A DNA stretch of 64,000 nucleotides from Streptomyces zhihengii (GCF_016919245.1 NZ_JAFEJA010000002.1:246001-310000), one strand, 5' to 3'. Shown: positions 9,247-17,648, numbered from the stretch's first letter. Notes: generated by a model from the letters alone, not told the origin. Numbers and translations are program-made.

Positions 9247-9864
9247 TCAATCGGTCACGCTGGGTGATGTCCAGGGCGTTCGGCCGGCCCCATGGGCGAG
9301 CGGCAGCCACTCGTACCCCTCACGGCACTCCCGTACCAGCAGATCGGCGTGAGACCGGGACGGGTCCGCCGAGAAATGGCGTGACTCCGCCGCCGTCCAG
9401 CCGTCCCAGAAACCGGCCAGGCCCGCTCCGTCACGGGTCCGGCCCCGCTCCCAGGAGTCCTCGGCGGCGCGCTCCATCCACAGCAGCGCCGCCAGATGCG
9501 GCCGCAGCGCCCGCCGCCCGGCACCCACCCCCTCGACGAGGACGAGGGGAGCGGCGGGCAGCGGCCGGGGGTCCGTGAAGCGCCGCAGATTCCAGTCGTA
9601 CGGGTGAAAGTGGGCCGTACGCCCCGCGGAGAGCGGCTCGATCACCTCGCGCCGCATCCGGCCGGTCCACGCGAACAGTTCGTCGTGGCTCGCGAGGTCG
9701 TCGAGGTGGAGCACCGGCACCTCCTCGCCGCAGGCCCGGGCGAGCCGCGCCGCGAAGGTCGTCTTGCCGGAGCCCGCGTGGCCGTCGACCGCGATCAGCC
9801 GCACCGGCCCGCACGACGGCGCGAGCGTGCCCAGCGTGGCGGCGAGGTGTCCGAGATCCTTCAT
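9247..9864 (-). CDS. Uridine-kinase-like P-loop protein
   Basis: 205 residues from ATG 9864 (an in-frame GTG at 9870 is the alternative). The Walker A motif DGHAGSGKTTFA near residue 30, followed by VLHLDDLASH and the HPYDWNLRRF substrate-region motif, matches the nucleoside/uridine kinase family (P-loop NMP kinase-like). A TACGCT hexamer lies 7 nt before ATG 9864, so the mRNA may be leaderless. The substrate is not determinable; many actinobacterial members have no proven kinase activity. Confidence 0.8.
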   Translation of the reverse strand: MKDLGHLAATLGTLAPSCGPVRLIAVDGHAGSGKTTFAARLARACGEEVPVLHLDDLASHDELFAWTGRMRREVIEPLSAGRTAHFHPYDWNLRRFTDPRPLPAAPLVLVEGVGAGRRALRPHLAALLWMERAAEDSWERGRTRDGAGLAGFWDGWTAAESRHFSADPSRSHADLLVRECREGYEWLPLAHGAGRTPWTSPSVTD

Positions 9865-9928
9865 GGCCACCAGCGTAAGGACCCTGATCGCCGCAGGTCA
9901 TCCGTGGTGCCGTCGAAGCCGTGCCTTC

Positions 9929-9944
9929 AGTGGACCAGACCAAT
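9929..9944. promoter_or_regulatory. DasR-responsive-element-like site upstream of the C39 peptidase
   Basis: AGTGGACCAGACCAAT matches 13 of 16 positions of the DasR consensus AGTGGTCTAGACCACT (dre), and also resembles the 12-bp repeats of Streptomyces chitinase promoters (TGGTCCAGACCT type). It lies about 95 nt upstream of the secreted peptidase start. DasR is the GlcNAc-responsive GntR regulator. The match is by eye; no matrix score was computed. Confidence 0.5.
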
Positions 9945-10037
9945 ATTGCTCGCCCGACGCGGCTCCGAAGTGCTGGCCGCCCGCCGCCGCAGCCGGGATA
10001 GTGGCCCCCACTGTCGAGCACCCGACTTGGGGGTCCC

Positions 10038-11393
10038 ATGGCCAGACCCGCTTCGCGCAGAACCGTCATCGGCGCCGCCGTCGCCGCCGCGAGCGCCGGA
10101 GCCCTGGGCTCCGCGGCGCCGGCCGGTGCGGCGGCCCCGCCCCGGGCTGCCCCCGCCGCCGCCCGCACGGTCGACAACCGCTTCTGGACCACCTACACCG
10201 ACTGGCGCTGCGGCGACGCCGCCGGCGTCCGGGCCGTGGCCGGGCAGCGCCCCGGGATCGTCATCGGCACGCCCGCCGGCGCCACCGAGTACACCGACCC
10301 GCACACCGGGCGCACGGAGAGCTGGGAGTACGCCGCCTGGACCTCGCCGGAGCACCGCTCCACGGTGCCCGCCACCGAGCTCGTCGCCTCCTGGAACGCC
10401 GCCACCCCGGCCGGCACCTGGATCCGCACCGAACTGCGCGGACGCTACTCGGACGGCGGCGAGACCCCCTGGTTCGTCCTCGGGATCTGGGCCTTTGGCG
10501 ACGGCGACATCCGGCGCACCTCGGTCGACGGCCAGGGCGACGGGAAGGCGTCGGTGTGGACGGACACCTTCGCCGTCGACGACGCGGCGAGCGGGCTGCG
10601 CCTCACCTCCTACCGGCTGCGGGTCACCCTGTACCGCAGGCCCGGCACACGGCTCACGCCCACCGTGTGGCGCCTCGGGGCGATGGCCTCCGACGTCCCG
10701 GACCGCTTCGAGGTGCCCGCCTCGGTCCCCGGCGCGGCCCGTGAGCTCCTCGTGCCCCGCTACTCGCAGAACACCCACGTCGGCCAGTACCCCGAGTACG
10801 ACAACGGCGGCGAGGCGTGGTGCAGCCCCACCTCCTCCCAGATGATCGTCGAGTACTGGGGCCGCAGGCCCACGGCGGAGGAACTGGCCTGGGTGAACCC
10901 GGACTTCGACGACCCCCAGGTCTGCCACGCCGCCCGCTTCACCTACGACCACCAGTACGCGGGCTGCGGCAACTGGCCCTTCAACGCCGCCTACGCCGCG
11001 ACCTACCGGGACATGAACGCCGTCGTCACCCGGCTCACCTCGCTGACCGACCTGGAGACACTCGTCCGGGCGGGCATCCCGGCCATAACGTCGCAGTCCT
11101 TCCTCAAGGAGGAGCTGACCGGCGCGGGGTACGGGACGTCCGGCCATCTGATGACCGTCGTCGGCTTCACCCCCGCCGGGGACGTGGTCGCCAACGACCC
11201 CGCCTCGCCCAGCAACGAGGCGGTGCGGCGCGTCTACCGGCGTGCCGAGTGGGAGCGGATCTGGCTGCGCACCAAGCGGTACAACGCGAGCGGCAAGGTC
11301 GTCTCCGGCACCGGCGGCATCTGCTACCTGTACTGGCCCGCCAGGCCGACGGCGGCCCAGCGCAAGGCCCTCGCGGCCGTCGGCGTCCACTGA
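10038..11393 (+). CDS. Tat-exported C39-family (papain-like) peptidase
   Basis: 451 residues. The N-terminus ARPASRRTVIGAAVAAASAG is a twin-arginine signal, with cleavage likely near the APAGAAA segment. The catalytic cysteine is in GEAWCSPTSSQM (about C262), the histidine in SGHLMTVVGF (about H370) and the downstream NDPAS supplies the third residue; this is the peptidase C39-like_2 pattern. The ~200-residue region before the protease domain is a beta-rich segment of unknown role. It is probably a secreted hydrolase acting outside the cell. ATG 10038 is used because it begins the signal peptide; the upstream region carries a DasR-like site. Confidence 0.88.
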   Translation: MARPASRRTVIGAAVAAASAGALGSAAPAGAAAPPRAAPAAARTVDNRFWTTYTDWRCGDAAGVRAVAGQRPGIVIGTPAGATEYTDPHTGRTESWEYAAWTSPEHRSTVPATELVASWNAATPAGTWIRTELRGRYSDGGETPWFVLGIWAFGDGDIRRTSVDGQGDGKASVWTDTFAVDDAASGLRLTSYRLRVTLYRRPGTRLTPTVWRLGAMASDVPDRFEVPASVPGAARELLVPRYSQNTHVGQYPEYDNGGEAWCSPTSSQMIVEYWGRRPTAEELAWVNPDFDDPQVCHAARFTYDHQYAGCGNWPFNAAYAATYRDMNAVVTRLTSLTDLETLVRAGIPAITSQSFLKEELTGAGYGTSGHLMTVVGFTPAGDVVANDPASPSNEAVRRVYRRAEWERIWLRTKRYNASGKVVSGTGGICYLYWPARPTAAQRKALAAVGVH

Positions 11394-11515
11394 CGGCACG
11401 GGCCGGGCCCGCGGGGGCGTGACGAACGTCTCTACCCCGCGGCCCGGCCCGGCTGGCACTGTGGTGGGGCCAGAGATGGCCCAGGGGGATCCGACGCCGA
11501 CCGATCGAGAGCACC

Positions 11516-11668
11516 ATGACTTCGACCGCCGCCACCGCAGCCGCCGCCCGCACCGGACGCCTCACCCGCACCGGAGGGCCCGACGGCCCCGCGGTCCTGG
11601 AACACGTCCTCGGCTGGACCCTGGTGGTCGTGCTGGCCGTGCTCATCACCCGCCTCGGCCTCCTCTGA
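11516..11668 (+). CDS. Small single-pass membrane peptide
   Basis: A 50-residue ORF. It begins MTSTAATAAAARTGRL and ends with one hydrophobic helix (about residues 32-49, VLGWTLVVVLAVLITRLGLL) running to the stop, i.e. a tail-anchored type. G/C-ending codons throughout the helix support coding. It is separate from the C39 gene (122 nt) and acyl-CoA dehydrogenase (252 nt). Similar tiny membrane proteins occur in Streptomyces but I do not recognise a function. Confidence 0.6.
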   Translation: MTSTAATAAAARTGRLTRTGGPDGPAVLEHVLGWTLVVVLAVLITRLGLL

Positions 11669-11920
11669 GGCGCCGCCGACCCCGGCCCGCGCCCCCGCAC
11701 GCCCCCTGTGCCGCGCCGTCGGCACTCCCATGATCGACAAGCTGTCCGGTACCTGGTGACGGCAGCCCGCCGATCGGGCATACTCGACGCGCCACAGCCG
11801 CCAACCAGCCTCTTTCGTGATCCGGAAGGGCAGCATCGGCCTGGCAGGACAACCGGCGGCGCGCCCCGACACCCTGCGCGCGCGACCGCCGCAGCGCCCG
11901 ACAGGGAGGAGTGCGCCGCA

Positions 11921-13093
11921 ATGCCAGACCGTGCCCCGCAGCCGGTGGACCGTCAGCTGCCCACCGATGAGGCCAGGGATCTGATCGCCCTGGTCCGTGA
12001 CATCGTCCAGCGGGAGATCGCTCCCCGCGCGGCCGAGGAGGAGGAGGCCGGTCTCTTCCCGCGCGAGGTCTTCCGGCTCCTGTCCGGTTCCGGCCTGCTG
12101 GCCCTGCCCTACGCCTCCGAGTACGGAGGCGGCGACCAGCCCTACGAGGTCTACCTCCAGGTGCTGGAGGAACTGGCGGCCGCCCGGCTCACCGTCGGCC
12201 TCGGCGTCAGCGTCCACTCCCTCTCCTGCCACGCCCTCGCCGGCTACGGCACCAAGGAGCAGCGCGCCGAACACCTGCCGGCCATGCTCGGCGGCGGTCT
12301 GCTCGGCGCCTACTGCCTCTCCGAGCCCGCCTCGGGCTCGGACGCCGCTTCGCTGCGGACCAAGGCCGTGCGCGACGGCGACGACTGGGTCCTGACCGGC
12401 ACCAAGGCGTGGATCACCCACGGCCCGGTCGCCGACTTCCTCACCGTGCTCGCCCGCACCGGCGTCGAGGGCGCGCGGGGGATCACCGCGTTCCTGGTCC
12501 CGGGCGACGCCCCCGGGCTGAGCGCCGCCGTGCCCGAGAAGAAGATGGGCATGAAGGGGTCCCCGACCGCCCAGCTCCACTGCGACGGGGTGCGGGTGCC
12601 CGACTCCCGCCGGATCGGGGACGAGGGCCAGGGCTTCGCCATCGCGCTCTCTGCCCTGGACTCGGGACGCCTCGGCATCGCCGCGTGCGCCATCGGCGTC
12701 GCGCAGGCCGCGCTGGACCAGGCCGTCGCGTACGCCACCGACCGCACCCAGTTCGGCCGTCCGATCGCCGACTTCCAGGGGCTGCGCTTCATGCTGGCCG
12801 ACATGGCCACCCGCATCGAGGCGGGCCGCTCGCTGTACCTGACGGCGGCGCGGCTGCGCGACGAGGGCAGGCCGTTCTCCCGGCAGGCGGCGATGGCCAA
12901 GCTGTTCTGCACCGACGCGGCCATGGGCGTCACCACGGACGCCGTGCAGGTGCTCGGCGGCTACGGCTACACCCAGGACTTCCCGGTCGAGCGCTACATG
13001 CGCGAGGCGAAGGTCCTGCAGATCGTCGAGGGCACCAACCAGATCCAGCGCATGGTCATCGCCCGTCACCTCGCCGGGCCCGAGACGCGCTGA
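11921..13093 (+). CDS. Acyl-CoA dehydrogenase
   Basis: 390 residues from ATG 11921, with AGGGAGGA 10 nt upstream. It is a full-length flavoprotein dehydrogenase. The FAD/substrate segment is AYCLSEPASGSDAASL, the middle domain includes KAWITHG, and the C-terminal helical domain has the FAD-contact region TDAVQVLGGYGYTQDFPVERYMREAK. The catalytic base is the glutamate in IVEGTNQIQ, the short/medium-chain position. It introduces the alpha-beta double bond in acyl-CoA oxidation; chain-length specificity is unclear. Its 3' end overlaps the minus-strand repeat protein by 38 nt. Confidence 0.93.
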   Translation: MPDRAPQPVDRQLPTDEARDLIALVRDIVQREIAPRAAEEEEAGLFPREVFRLLSGSGLLALPYASEYGGGDQPYEVYLQVLEELAAARLTVGLGVSVHSLSCHALAGYGTKEQRAEHLPAMLGGGLLGAYCLSEPASGSDAASLRTKAVRDGDDWVLTGTKAWITHGPVADFLTVLARTGVEGARGITAFLVPGDAPGLSAAVPEKKMGMKGSPTAQLHCDGVRVPDSRRIGDEGQGFAIALSALDSGRLGIAACAIGVAQAALDQAVAYATDRTQFGRPIADFQGLRFMLADMATRIEAGRSLYLTAARLRDEGRPFSRQAAMAKLFCTDAAMGVTTDAVQVLGGYGYTQDFPVERYMREAKVLQIVEGTNQIQRMVIARHLAGPETR

Positions 13094-13448
13094 GGCGCCC
13101 GTCCCACGCCGCCGGCGCCGCGAGCCTGCTCCACTCGGGATCGCGGCGCCCGGGCAGGGTCTGCCCGCGGCTCGCCCAGAGCCGCAGCAGGTCGCGGTAG
13201 ATCGGCGGATCGGCGCGGACGGCGGGGTCGGCGGGATGTGCGTCGGCGCGGACGGCGGCGTCGGCGCGATGCGGGTCGGCGCGCACCGCCGGGCCGGCCG
13301 GGTGCGGATCGTGGTGGACCGTCGGGCCCACCGGACGGGGATCGCGGCGGACCGCTTGGCCGGCCGGGTGCGGAACCGATTCTTCGGATGCCGGGGCGAC
13401 AAGCCGCCGCCGACCGCCGCGCCCCGTCGAGGAGTACACCAGTCTCAT
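13056..13448 (-). CDS. Small protein with 11-residue tandem repeats
   Basis: 130 residues starting MRLVYSSTGRGG. The centre (residues about 33-82) is built from five units of 11 residues of the form V-R-A-D-P-H-P-A-x-P-A, encoded by imperfect 33-nt DNA repeats. The C-terminal part has a conserved-looking module IYRDLLRLWASRGQTLPGRRDPEWSRLA, which I believe recurs in Streptomyces small proteins of unknown function. No ribosome binding site is obvious before ATG 13448. It overlaps the acyl-CoA dehydrogenase 3' end tail to tail. The clean repeat register and C-terminal module favour a real gene. Confidence 0.55.
   Translation of the reverse strand: MRLVYSSTGRGGRRRLVAPASEESVPHPAGQAVRRDPRPVGPTVHHDPHPAGPAVRADPHRADAAVRADAHPADPAVRADPPIYRDLLRLWASRGQTLPGRRDPEWSRLAAPAAWDGRLSASRARRGDGR
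13203..13379 (-). repeat. 33-nt tandem repeats encoding an 11-residue unit
   Basis: About five imperfect copies of a 33-nt unit inside the small minus-strand gene; units begin at Val33, 44, 55, 66 and 77 of the protein. Repeat register is kept in frame. Divergence between copies suggests an old expansion rather than a recent one. Confidence 0.7.
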
Positions 13449-13595
13449 GCCGGGCCAACGCGCGCGCCCGCGTGCGGGTCACCGCCCGCGCGAATCGCGC
13501 GCCAGTCCGGACCGTACGCGCCCCGCCCGCAGGCGCCCCCCCGCCGAGCACTGCGGACCGCGACCCTTCGCGGTCCGCAGACGACGGCTCGCGGC

Positions 13596-14006
13596 TCAGG
13601 CGGCCTGTTGCAGCGGCACCATCTTGATCGGCCGCGAGCCGGGGCCGCCGACGTGCGAGAACGGCTGGGTGCGCCAGTCCAGGCCCTGGGGCAGCGTCAG
13701 CAGCACGGCGTCGTGCTCCTGCAAGGTCAGGTGCTCGTCGGCCGGACGCGCGTCCGAGGAGGGGCGTCCGGTGCCCGCGCACTCGGTCAGCCCGAAGGGG
13801 TTCCACCGGGTGGGGACCCGGGCGTGCTCCGGGAGCAGCTCCTCGTCGGCGAGAAGGGCGATCGGCTGGGCGCAGTCCGGGCAGAGGACCCGGTACATCC
13901 CGAAGGTGTCGTACGCGTCGAAGCCGTCGGACTCGTCGGACTCGGCAAAGTCGGCCGAATCGACGGGCTCCGGTTCGGCGCGGCCGTCGTGCTTGGACTT
14001 CTGCAT
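13596..14006 (-). CDS. Conserved hypothetical protein with a CxxC motif
   Basis: 136 residues from ATG 14006, preceded by a GGGGGAG ribosome binding site. An acidic N-terminal ~35 residues (DSADFAESDESDGFDAYD) is followed by YRVLCPDCAQPIALL, a possible half zinc ribbon, and a C-terminal segment TLQEHDAVLLTLPQGLDWRTQPF. It is divergent from the Lrp regulator. I believe it is conserved in Streptomyces; function unknown. Confidence 0.8.
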   Translation of the reverse strand: MQKSKHDGRAEPEPVDSADFAESDESDGFDAYDTFGMYRVLCPDCAQPIALLADEELLPEHARVPTRWNPFGLTECAGTGRPSSDARPADEHLTLQEHDAVLLTLPQGLDWRTQPFSHVGGPGSRPIKMVPLQQAA

Positions 14007-14241
14007 GGAGAATCTCCCCCTCGGATGGGCCGATCAGGCGCTTGTGGCCTCGACCACAGCAAGCACTTCCCCTCCGGCGGGTCGGGTAACCGTGAGGTCA
14101 CGACGGACCGTTGGGCAAACCTGTGGTGTTCGTCACACGGCGTCCCCGGTTCCGGTGCGGTGGCGGCTCCGGCCTGCCCGGCGGCCCCTCCCGCCGCCGG
14201 TTCCGCCCGCCCCGGACTGTGCCGCGGGCACCCCGGGGCAA

Positions 14242-14247
14242 TAGGTT
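14242..14247 (+). promoter_or_regulatory. -10 element for a leaderless Lrp transcript
   Basis: TAGGTT ends 7 nt before ATG 14255, so transcription would begin at or next to the start codon. There is no ribosome binding site between. No clear -35 seen. Confidence 0.4.
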
Positions 14248-14254
14248 GATCCGC

Positions 14255-14695
14255 ATGGAGGAGCTGGATCGGCAGATCGTGGACTTGCTCGTCAAGGACG
14301 GGCGGATGAGCTACACCGACCTGGGCAAGGCCACGGGCCTGTCCACGTCGGCCGTGCATCAGCGTGTCCGCCGCCTGGAGCAGCGGGGCGTCATCCGCGG
14401 CTACGCCGCCGTCGTGGACCCCGAGGCGGTGGGCCTGCCGCTGACCGCGTTCATCTCGGTCAAACCGTTCGACCCCAGCGCTCCGGACGACATCGCGGAC
14501 CGGCTGGCCGGCGTCCCCGAGATCGAGGCGTGCCACAGCGTCGCGGGCGACGAGAACTACATCCTCAAGGTGCGTGTCGCCACGCCCCACGAGCTGGAGC
14601 ACCTGCTCACCAGGATCCGCTCCCTGTCCGGCGTCTCCACCCGTACCACGGTCGTGCTGTCCACCCCGTACGAGGCACGCCCACCGCGTATCTAG
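14255..14695 (+). CDS. Lrp/AsnC-family transcriptional regulator
   Basis: 146 residues from ATG 14255; the longer open frame upstream is not coding-like. The N-terminal winged helix (about 1-60: LDRQIVDLLVKDGRMSYTDL, GLSTSAVHQRVRRLEQRGVI) binds DNA. The C-terminal RAM/AsnC domain (about 65-140: CHSVAGDENYILKVRV) binds amino acids or other effectors and oligomerises. Only 29 nt separate it from the amidohydrolase, so that gene is a plausible target, although the amidohydrolase also has its own -10-like element. Confidence 0.92.
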   Translation: MEELDRQIVDLLVKDGRMSYTDLGKATGLSTSAVHQRVRRLEQRGVIRGYAAVVDPEAVGLPLTAFISVKPFDPSAPDDIADRLAGVPEIEACHSVAGDENYILKVRVATPHELEHLLTRIRSLSGVSTRTTVVLSTPYEARPPRI

Positions 14696-14712
14696 GGCCC
14701 GAAGGGGAGACC

Positions 14713-14718
14713 TAGGCT
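14713..14718 (+). promoter_or_regulatory. -10 element for a leaderless amidohydrolase transcript
   Basis: TAGGCT lies 6 nt before ATG 14725, the typical geometry of Streptomyces leaderless mRNAs. A purine-rich GGGGAG lies further upstream but is too far from the ATG to serve as a ribosome binding site. Confidence 0.4.
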
Positions 14719-14724
14719 GGGTGC

Positions 14725-16350
14725 ATGACCGAGAGCACCGCCCTGAAGAGCGAACACCGCACCGTGCTGCTGCGCGGTGGAGAAGTCCACAGCCCCGCCG
14801 ACCCCTTCGCCACCGCGATGGTCGTCGAGAAGGGACATGTCGCCTGGGTGGGCTCCGAAGGAGCGGCCGACGCCTTCGCCCCGGGCGTGGACGAGGTGGT
14901 CGACCTCGAAGGCGCCCTGGTCACTCCCGCGTTCACGGACGCGCACGTGCACACGACCGCGACCGGCCTCGCGCTGACCGGCCTCGACCTCTCGTCCGCC
15001 GCCACGCTCGCCGAGGCGGCCGCCCTGGTCCGCGCGCACGCACGGGAGCGCACCGCCGACCGCGTCCTGACCGGTCACGGCTGGGACGCCTCGCGGTGGC
15101 CCGAGGCCCGCCCGCCGCGGCGCGACGAGCTCGACGAGCTGACCGGCGGCCGCCCGCTGTACCTCACCCGGATCGACGTCCACTCCGCGGTCGTCACCAC
15201 CGCGATGCTCGACCTCGTGCCCGGGGTGCGCGCGATGGACGGCTTCCGCGACGGCGAACCGCTGACCGGCGACGCCCACCACGCCGTCCGCGAGGCCGCC
15301 TACGCCGCCGTGTCGCCCGCCCAGCGCGCCGACGCCCAGCGGGCCGCGCTGCGCCGTGCCGCCTCCCTGGGCATCGGCACGGTCCACGAGTGCGGCGGCC
15401 CCCGCATCTCGTCGGAGGACGACTTCACCGGCCTGCTGGAGCTCGCCCGGGCCGAGCCCGGCCCCCGGGTCGTCGGGTACTGGGCGGACCGCGACGTCGA
15501 GCGCGCGCTCGCCCTCGGCGCGGCCGGCGCGGCCGGCGACCTCTTCGTCGACGGCTCCCTCGGCTCGCACACCGCCTGCCTCCACGAGCCCTACGCCGAC
15601 GCCCCGCACACCGGCACGGCCCACCTGGACGCGGGCGACGTGGCCGCCCATGTCGTGGCCTGCACCGAGGCCGGCCTCCAGGCCGGCTTCCACGCCATCG
15701 GGGACGGGGCCCTCACCGCGGTGGCCGACGGCCTGCGTGCCGCGGCCGCGAAGCTGGGCCTCGCCCGGGTGCGCGCCGCCCGCCACCGCGTCGAGCACGC
15801 CGAGATGCTGACCCCCGAGACGGTCGCGGCCTTCGCCGAGTTCGGTCTCACCGCGTCCGTCCAGCCCGCCTTCGACGCGGCCTGGGGCGGCGACGACGGC
15901 ATGTACGCCCAGCGCCTCGGCGCCGGCCGGGCCCGCACCCTCAACCCCTACGCCGCCCTGCTGCGCGCCGGAGTGCCGCTGGCCTTCGGCTCCGACAGCC
16001 CCGTCACCCCCCTCGACCCGTGGGGGACCGTCCGCGCGGCGGCCTTCCACCGCACCCCCGCGCACCGGGTCTCGGTCCGTGCCGCCTTCACCGCCCACAC
16101 CCGGGGCGGCTGGCGGGCCGTGGGCCGCGACGACGCCGGAGTGCTCGTCCCCGGCGCCCCGGCGGACTACGCCCTGTGGAGCACCGGCGCGCTCGTCGTG
16201 CAGGCGCCGGACGACCGCGTCGCCCGCTGGTCCACGGACCCCCGCTCCGGGACGCCGGGTCTGCCCGACCTCACCCCGGGCGGCGAACTGCCCCGCTGCC
16301 TGCGGACGGTGGTCGCCGGTCACACCGTCTTCGAGGGACCGAACGGGTGA
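14725..16350 (+). CDS. YtcJ-type amidohydrolase (amidohydrolase 3 family)
   Basis: 541 residues. It has a TIM-barrel metal hydrolase fold with metal-binding FTDAHVHT (about residue 72), the strand segment with LFVDGSLGSHT, the histidines in GFHAIGDGAL and HRVEHAEML, and the final aspartate in FGSDSPVTPLDPW. This order matches the YtcJ branch of cyclic amidases, whose substrates are mostly unknown. It is probably cytosolic. The Lrp regulator immediately upstream hints at amino-acid or amide related control, but that is inference. Confidence 0.9.
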   Translation: MTESTALKSEHRTVLLRGGEVHSPADPFATAMVVEKGHVAWVGSEGAADAFAPGVDEVVDLEGALVTPAFTDAHVHTTATGLALTGLDLSSAATLAEAAALVRAHARERTADRVLTGHGWDASRWPEARPPRRDELDELTGGRPLYLTRIDVHSAVVTTAMLDLVPGVRAMDGFRDGEPLTGDAHHAVREAAYAAVSPAQRADAQRAALRRAASLGIGTVHECGGPRISSEDDFTGLLELARAEPGPRVVGYWADRDVERALALGAAGAAGDLFVDGSLGSHTACLHEPYADAPHTGTAHLDAGDVAAHVVACTEAGLQAGFHAIGDGALTAVADGLRAAAAKLGLARVRAARHRVEHAEMLTPETVAAFAEFGLTASVQPAFDAAWGGDDGMYAQRLGAGRARTLNPYAALLRAGVPLAFGSDSPVTPLDPWGTVRAAAFHRTPAHRVSVRAAFTAHTRGGWRAVGRDDAGVLVPGAPADYALWSTGALVVQAPDDRVARWSTDPRSGTPGLPDLTPGGELPRCLRTVVAGHTVFEGPNG

Positions 16351-16459
16351 CGTGCGGACATTTCGTCCCGTCCGCCGAGGCCCGCACCCGTCCGCCTCGA
16401 CCTGCGGATCTTCCCGTCTGACCTGCTGGTTCGGCTGATTCCCGCTGGTGACACGACTG

Positions 16460-16490
16460 TTGACAGCGAGCGCCCACCGGCCGGTAGGTT
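16460..16490 (+). promoter_or_regulatory. Candidate sigma-70-type promoter
   Basis: TTGACA (16460-16465) and TAGGTT (16485-16490) with a 19-nt spacer, slightly long. It would transcribe a leader of about 350 nt before the ppm1 GTG start, or an independent small RNA. Confidence 0.45.
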
Positions 16491-16559
16491 CGGCCGGGTC
16501 CACCACAGGACGTCCGACCGGCACCGTCCACGCAGTCGCCGAACGCCTCTGGGTCATGG

Positions 16560-16586
16560 GGTGGTGTGCCGCACCGGCGCACCACC
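16560..16586 (+). ncRNA. Strong hairpin in the ppm1 leader (possible structured RNA)
   Basis: GGTGGTGTGCC pairs with GGCGCACCACC over 11 bp (one U-G pair) around a 5-nt loop GCACC. It lies about 70 nt downstream of the candidate promoter and about 260 nt before ppm1, so it is not an obvious terminator of the upstream gene alone. I recognise no known riboswitch family. Confidence 0.35.
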
Positions 16587-16850
16587 ACTGGGAGCCAGGT
16601 CCAGCGCCAGCGCCTCGGAGACAGAGGGAAGGTTTCAGCCGGCCGGCGGGTGCGACCCGGGTGGGGCCCGGCGTTCAGTAGACAACGGCTCTCGGTCGAC
16701 CCGCAGCCAGCGGGCCCCAGGTCGGCCCGAAGGACGCCGGGCCCGATCCGCAGTTCCCGCGGCGTGCGCCCCGTGATCCGCCGCCTCCATCCAGAGCGCC
16801 GCGGGCGCTCGCTATGGTGGGGACCTGCGTACGGACTTTAAGGGGCAGCA

Positions 16851-17648
16851 GTGAACGACGGTGGTGCGGTTCCCCATGGTGGACCCCAGGGGAGGCGGTA
16901 CGGCCCGCTCGGCAGGGCGTTGGTGATCATCCCGACCTACAACGAGGCCGAGAACATCACCTCCGTCGTCGCCCGGGTGCGCGCCGCCGTGCCCGACGCG
17001 GACGTCCTCGTCGCGGACGACAACAGTCCCGACGGCACGGGCAAGTTCGCCGACGAGCTGGCCGCCACCGACGAGCAGGTGCACGTCCTGCACCGCAAGG
17101 GCAAGGAAGGGCTCGGCGCCGCCTACCTGGCCGGCTTCGACTGGGGCATCGAGCGCGGCTACGGCGTCCTCGTCGAGATGGACGCCGACGGCTCCCACCA
17201 GCCCGAGGAGCTGCCCCGGCTGCTCACCGCCCTCAAGGGCGCCGACCTCGTGCTCGGCTCCCGCTGGGTGCCCGGCGGCCGGGTCGTGAACTGGCCCAAG
17301 CACCGCGAGATGCTCTCCCGCGGCGGCAGCACCTACTCCCGGATGCTCCTCGGCGTCCCCATCCGCGACGTCACCGGCGGATTCCGCGCCTTCCGCGCCG
17401 AGACCCTCCAGGGCCTCGGCCTCACGGAGGTCGCCTCGCAGGGCTACTGCTTCCAGGTCGACCTCGCCCGCCGCGCGGTGGAGGCGGGCTTCCACGTCGT
17501 CGAGGTGCCGATCACCTTCGTCGAGCGCGAGCTCGGCGACTCGAAGATGAGCCGGGACATCGTCGTCGAGGCGCTGTGGCGGGTCACCGCCTGGGGCGTC
17601 GGCACCCGCGCGGGGCGCCTCCTCGGCCGGAAGCCGCCGGGGCACTGA
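16851..17648 (+). CDS. ppm1: Polyprenyl-phosphate mannose synthase
   Basis: 265 residues from GTG 16851 with GGGGCAGC upstream. It is a GT2 catalytic domain: IIPTYNEAENI near the N-terminus, nucleotide-binding DDNSPDGTGKF, the metal-binding DXD-type EMDADGSHQPEELP, and GSRWVPGGRV. It transfers mannose from GDP-mannose to polyprenyl phosphate, the donor for extracytoplasmic protein O-mannosylation. Length is that of the stand-alone Dpm1-like domain, without the Lnt (apolipoprotein N-acyltransferase) domain fused to it in mycobacteria. In S. coelicolor, ppm1 is needed for phage phiC31 infection (established knowledge). It is followed by fxsA on the same strand. Confidence 0.93.
   Translation: MNDGGAVPHGGPQGRRYGPLGRALVIIPTYNEAENITSVVARVRAAVPDADVLVADDNSPDGTGKFADELAATDEQVHVLHRKGKEGLGAAYLAGFDWGIERGYGVLVEMDADGSHQPEELPRLLTALKGADLVLGSRWVPGGRVVNWPKHREMLSRGGSTYSRMLLGVPIRDVTGGFRAFRAETLQGLGLTEVASQGYCFQVDLARRAVEAGFHVVEVPITFVERELGDSKMSRDIVVEALWRVTAWGVGTRAGRLLGRKPPGH

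Larger units (their letters stand above)
16351..16850. other. 500-nt intergenic region / possible long 5' leader of ppm1
   Basis: No convincing protein gene. It contains a promoter-like TTGACA...TAGGTT (16460-16490), a strong hairpin (16560-16586), a second short stem CGGGT-GCG-ACCCG near 16650, and a second -10-like TATGGT near 16813 close to ppm1. A 77-codon plus-strand frame at 16448-16681 exists but begins on top of the promoter and lacks codon bias. Confidence 0.5.

Noticed and set aside
16570..16620. Cobalamin-riboswitch-like words (CCACTGGGAGCCAGG)
   Set aside because: The core GGTG/TCC block and the full B12 box are absent and the downstream gene has no cobalamin link.
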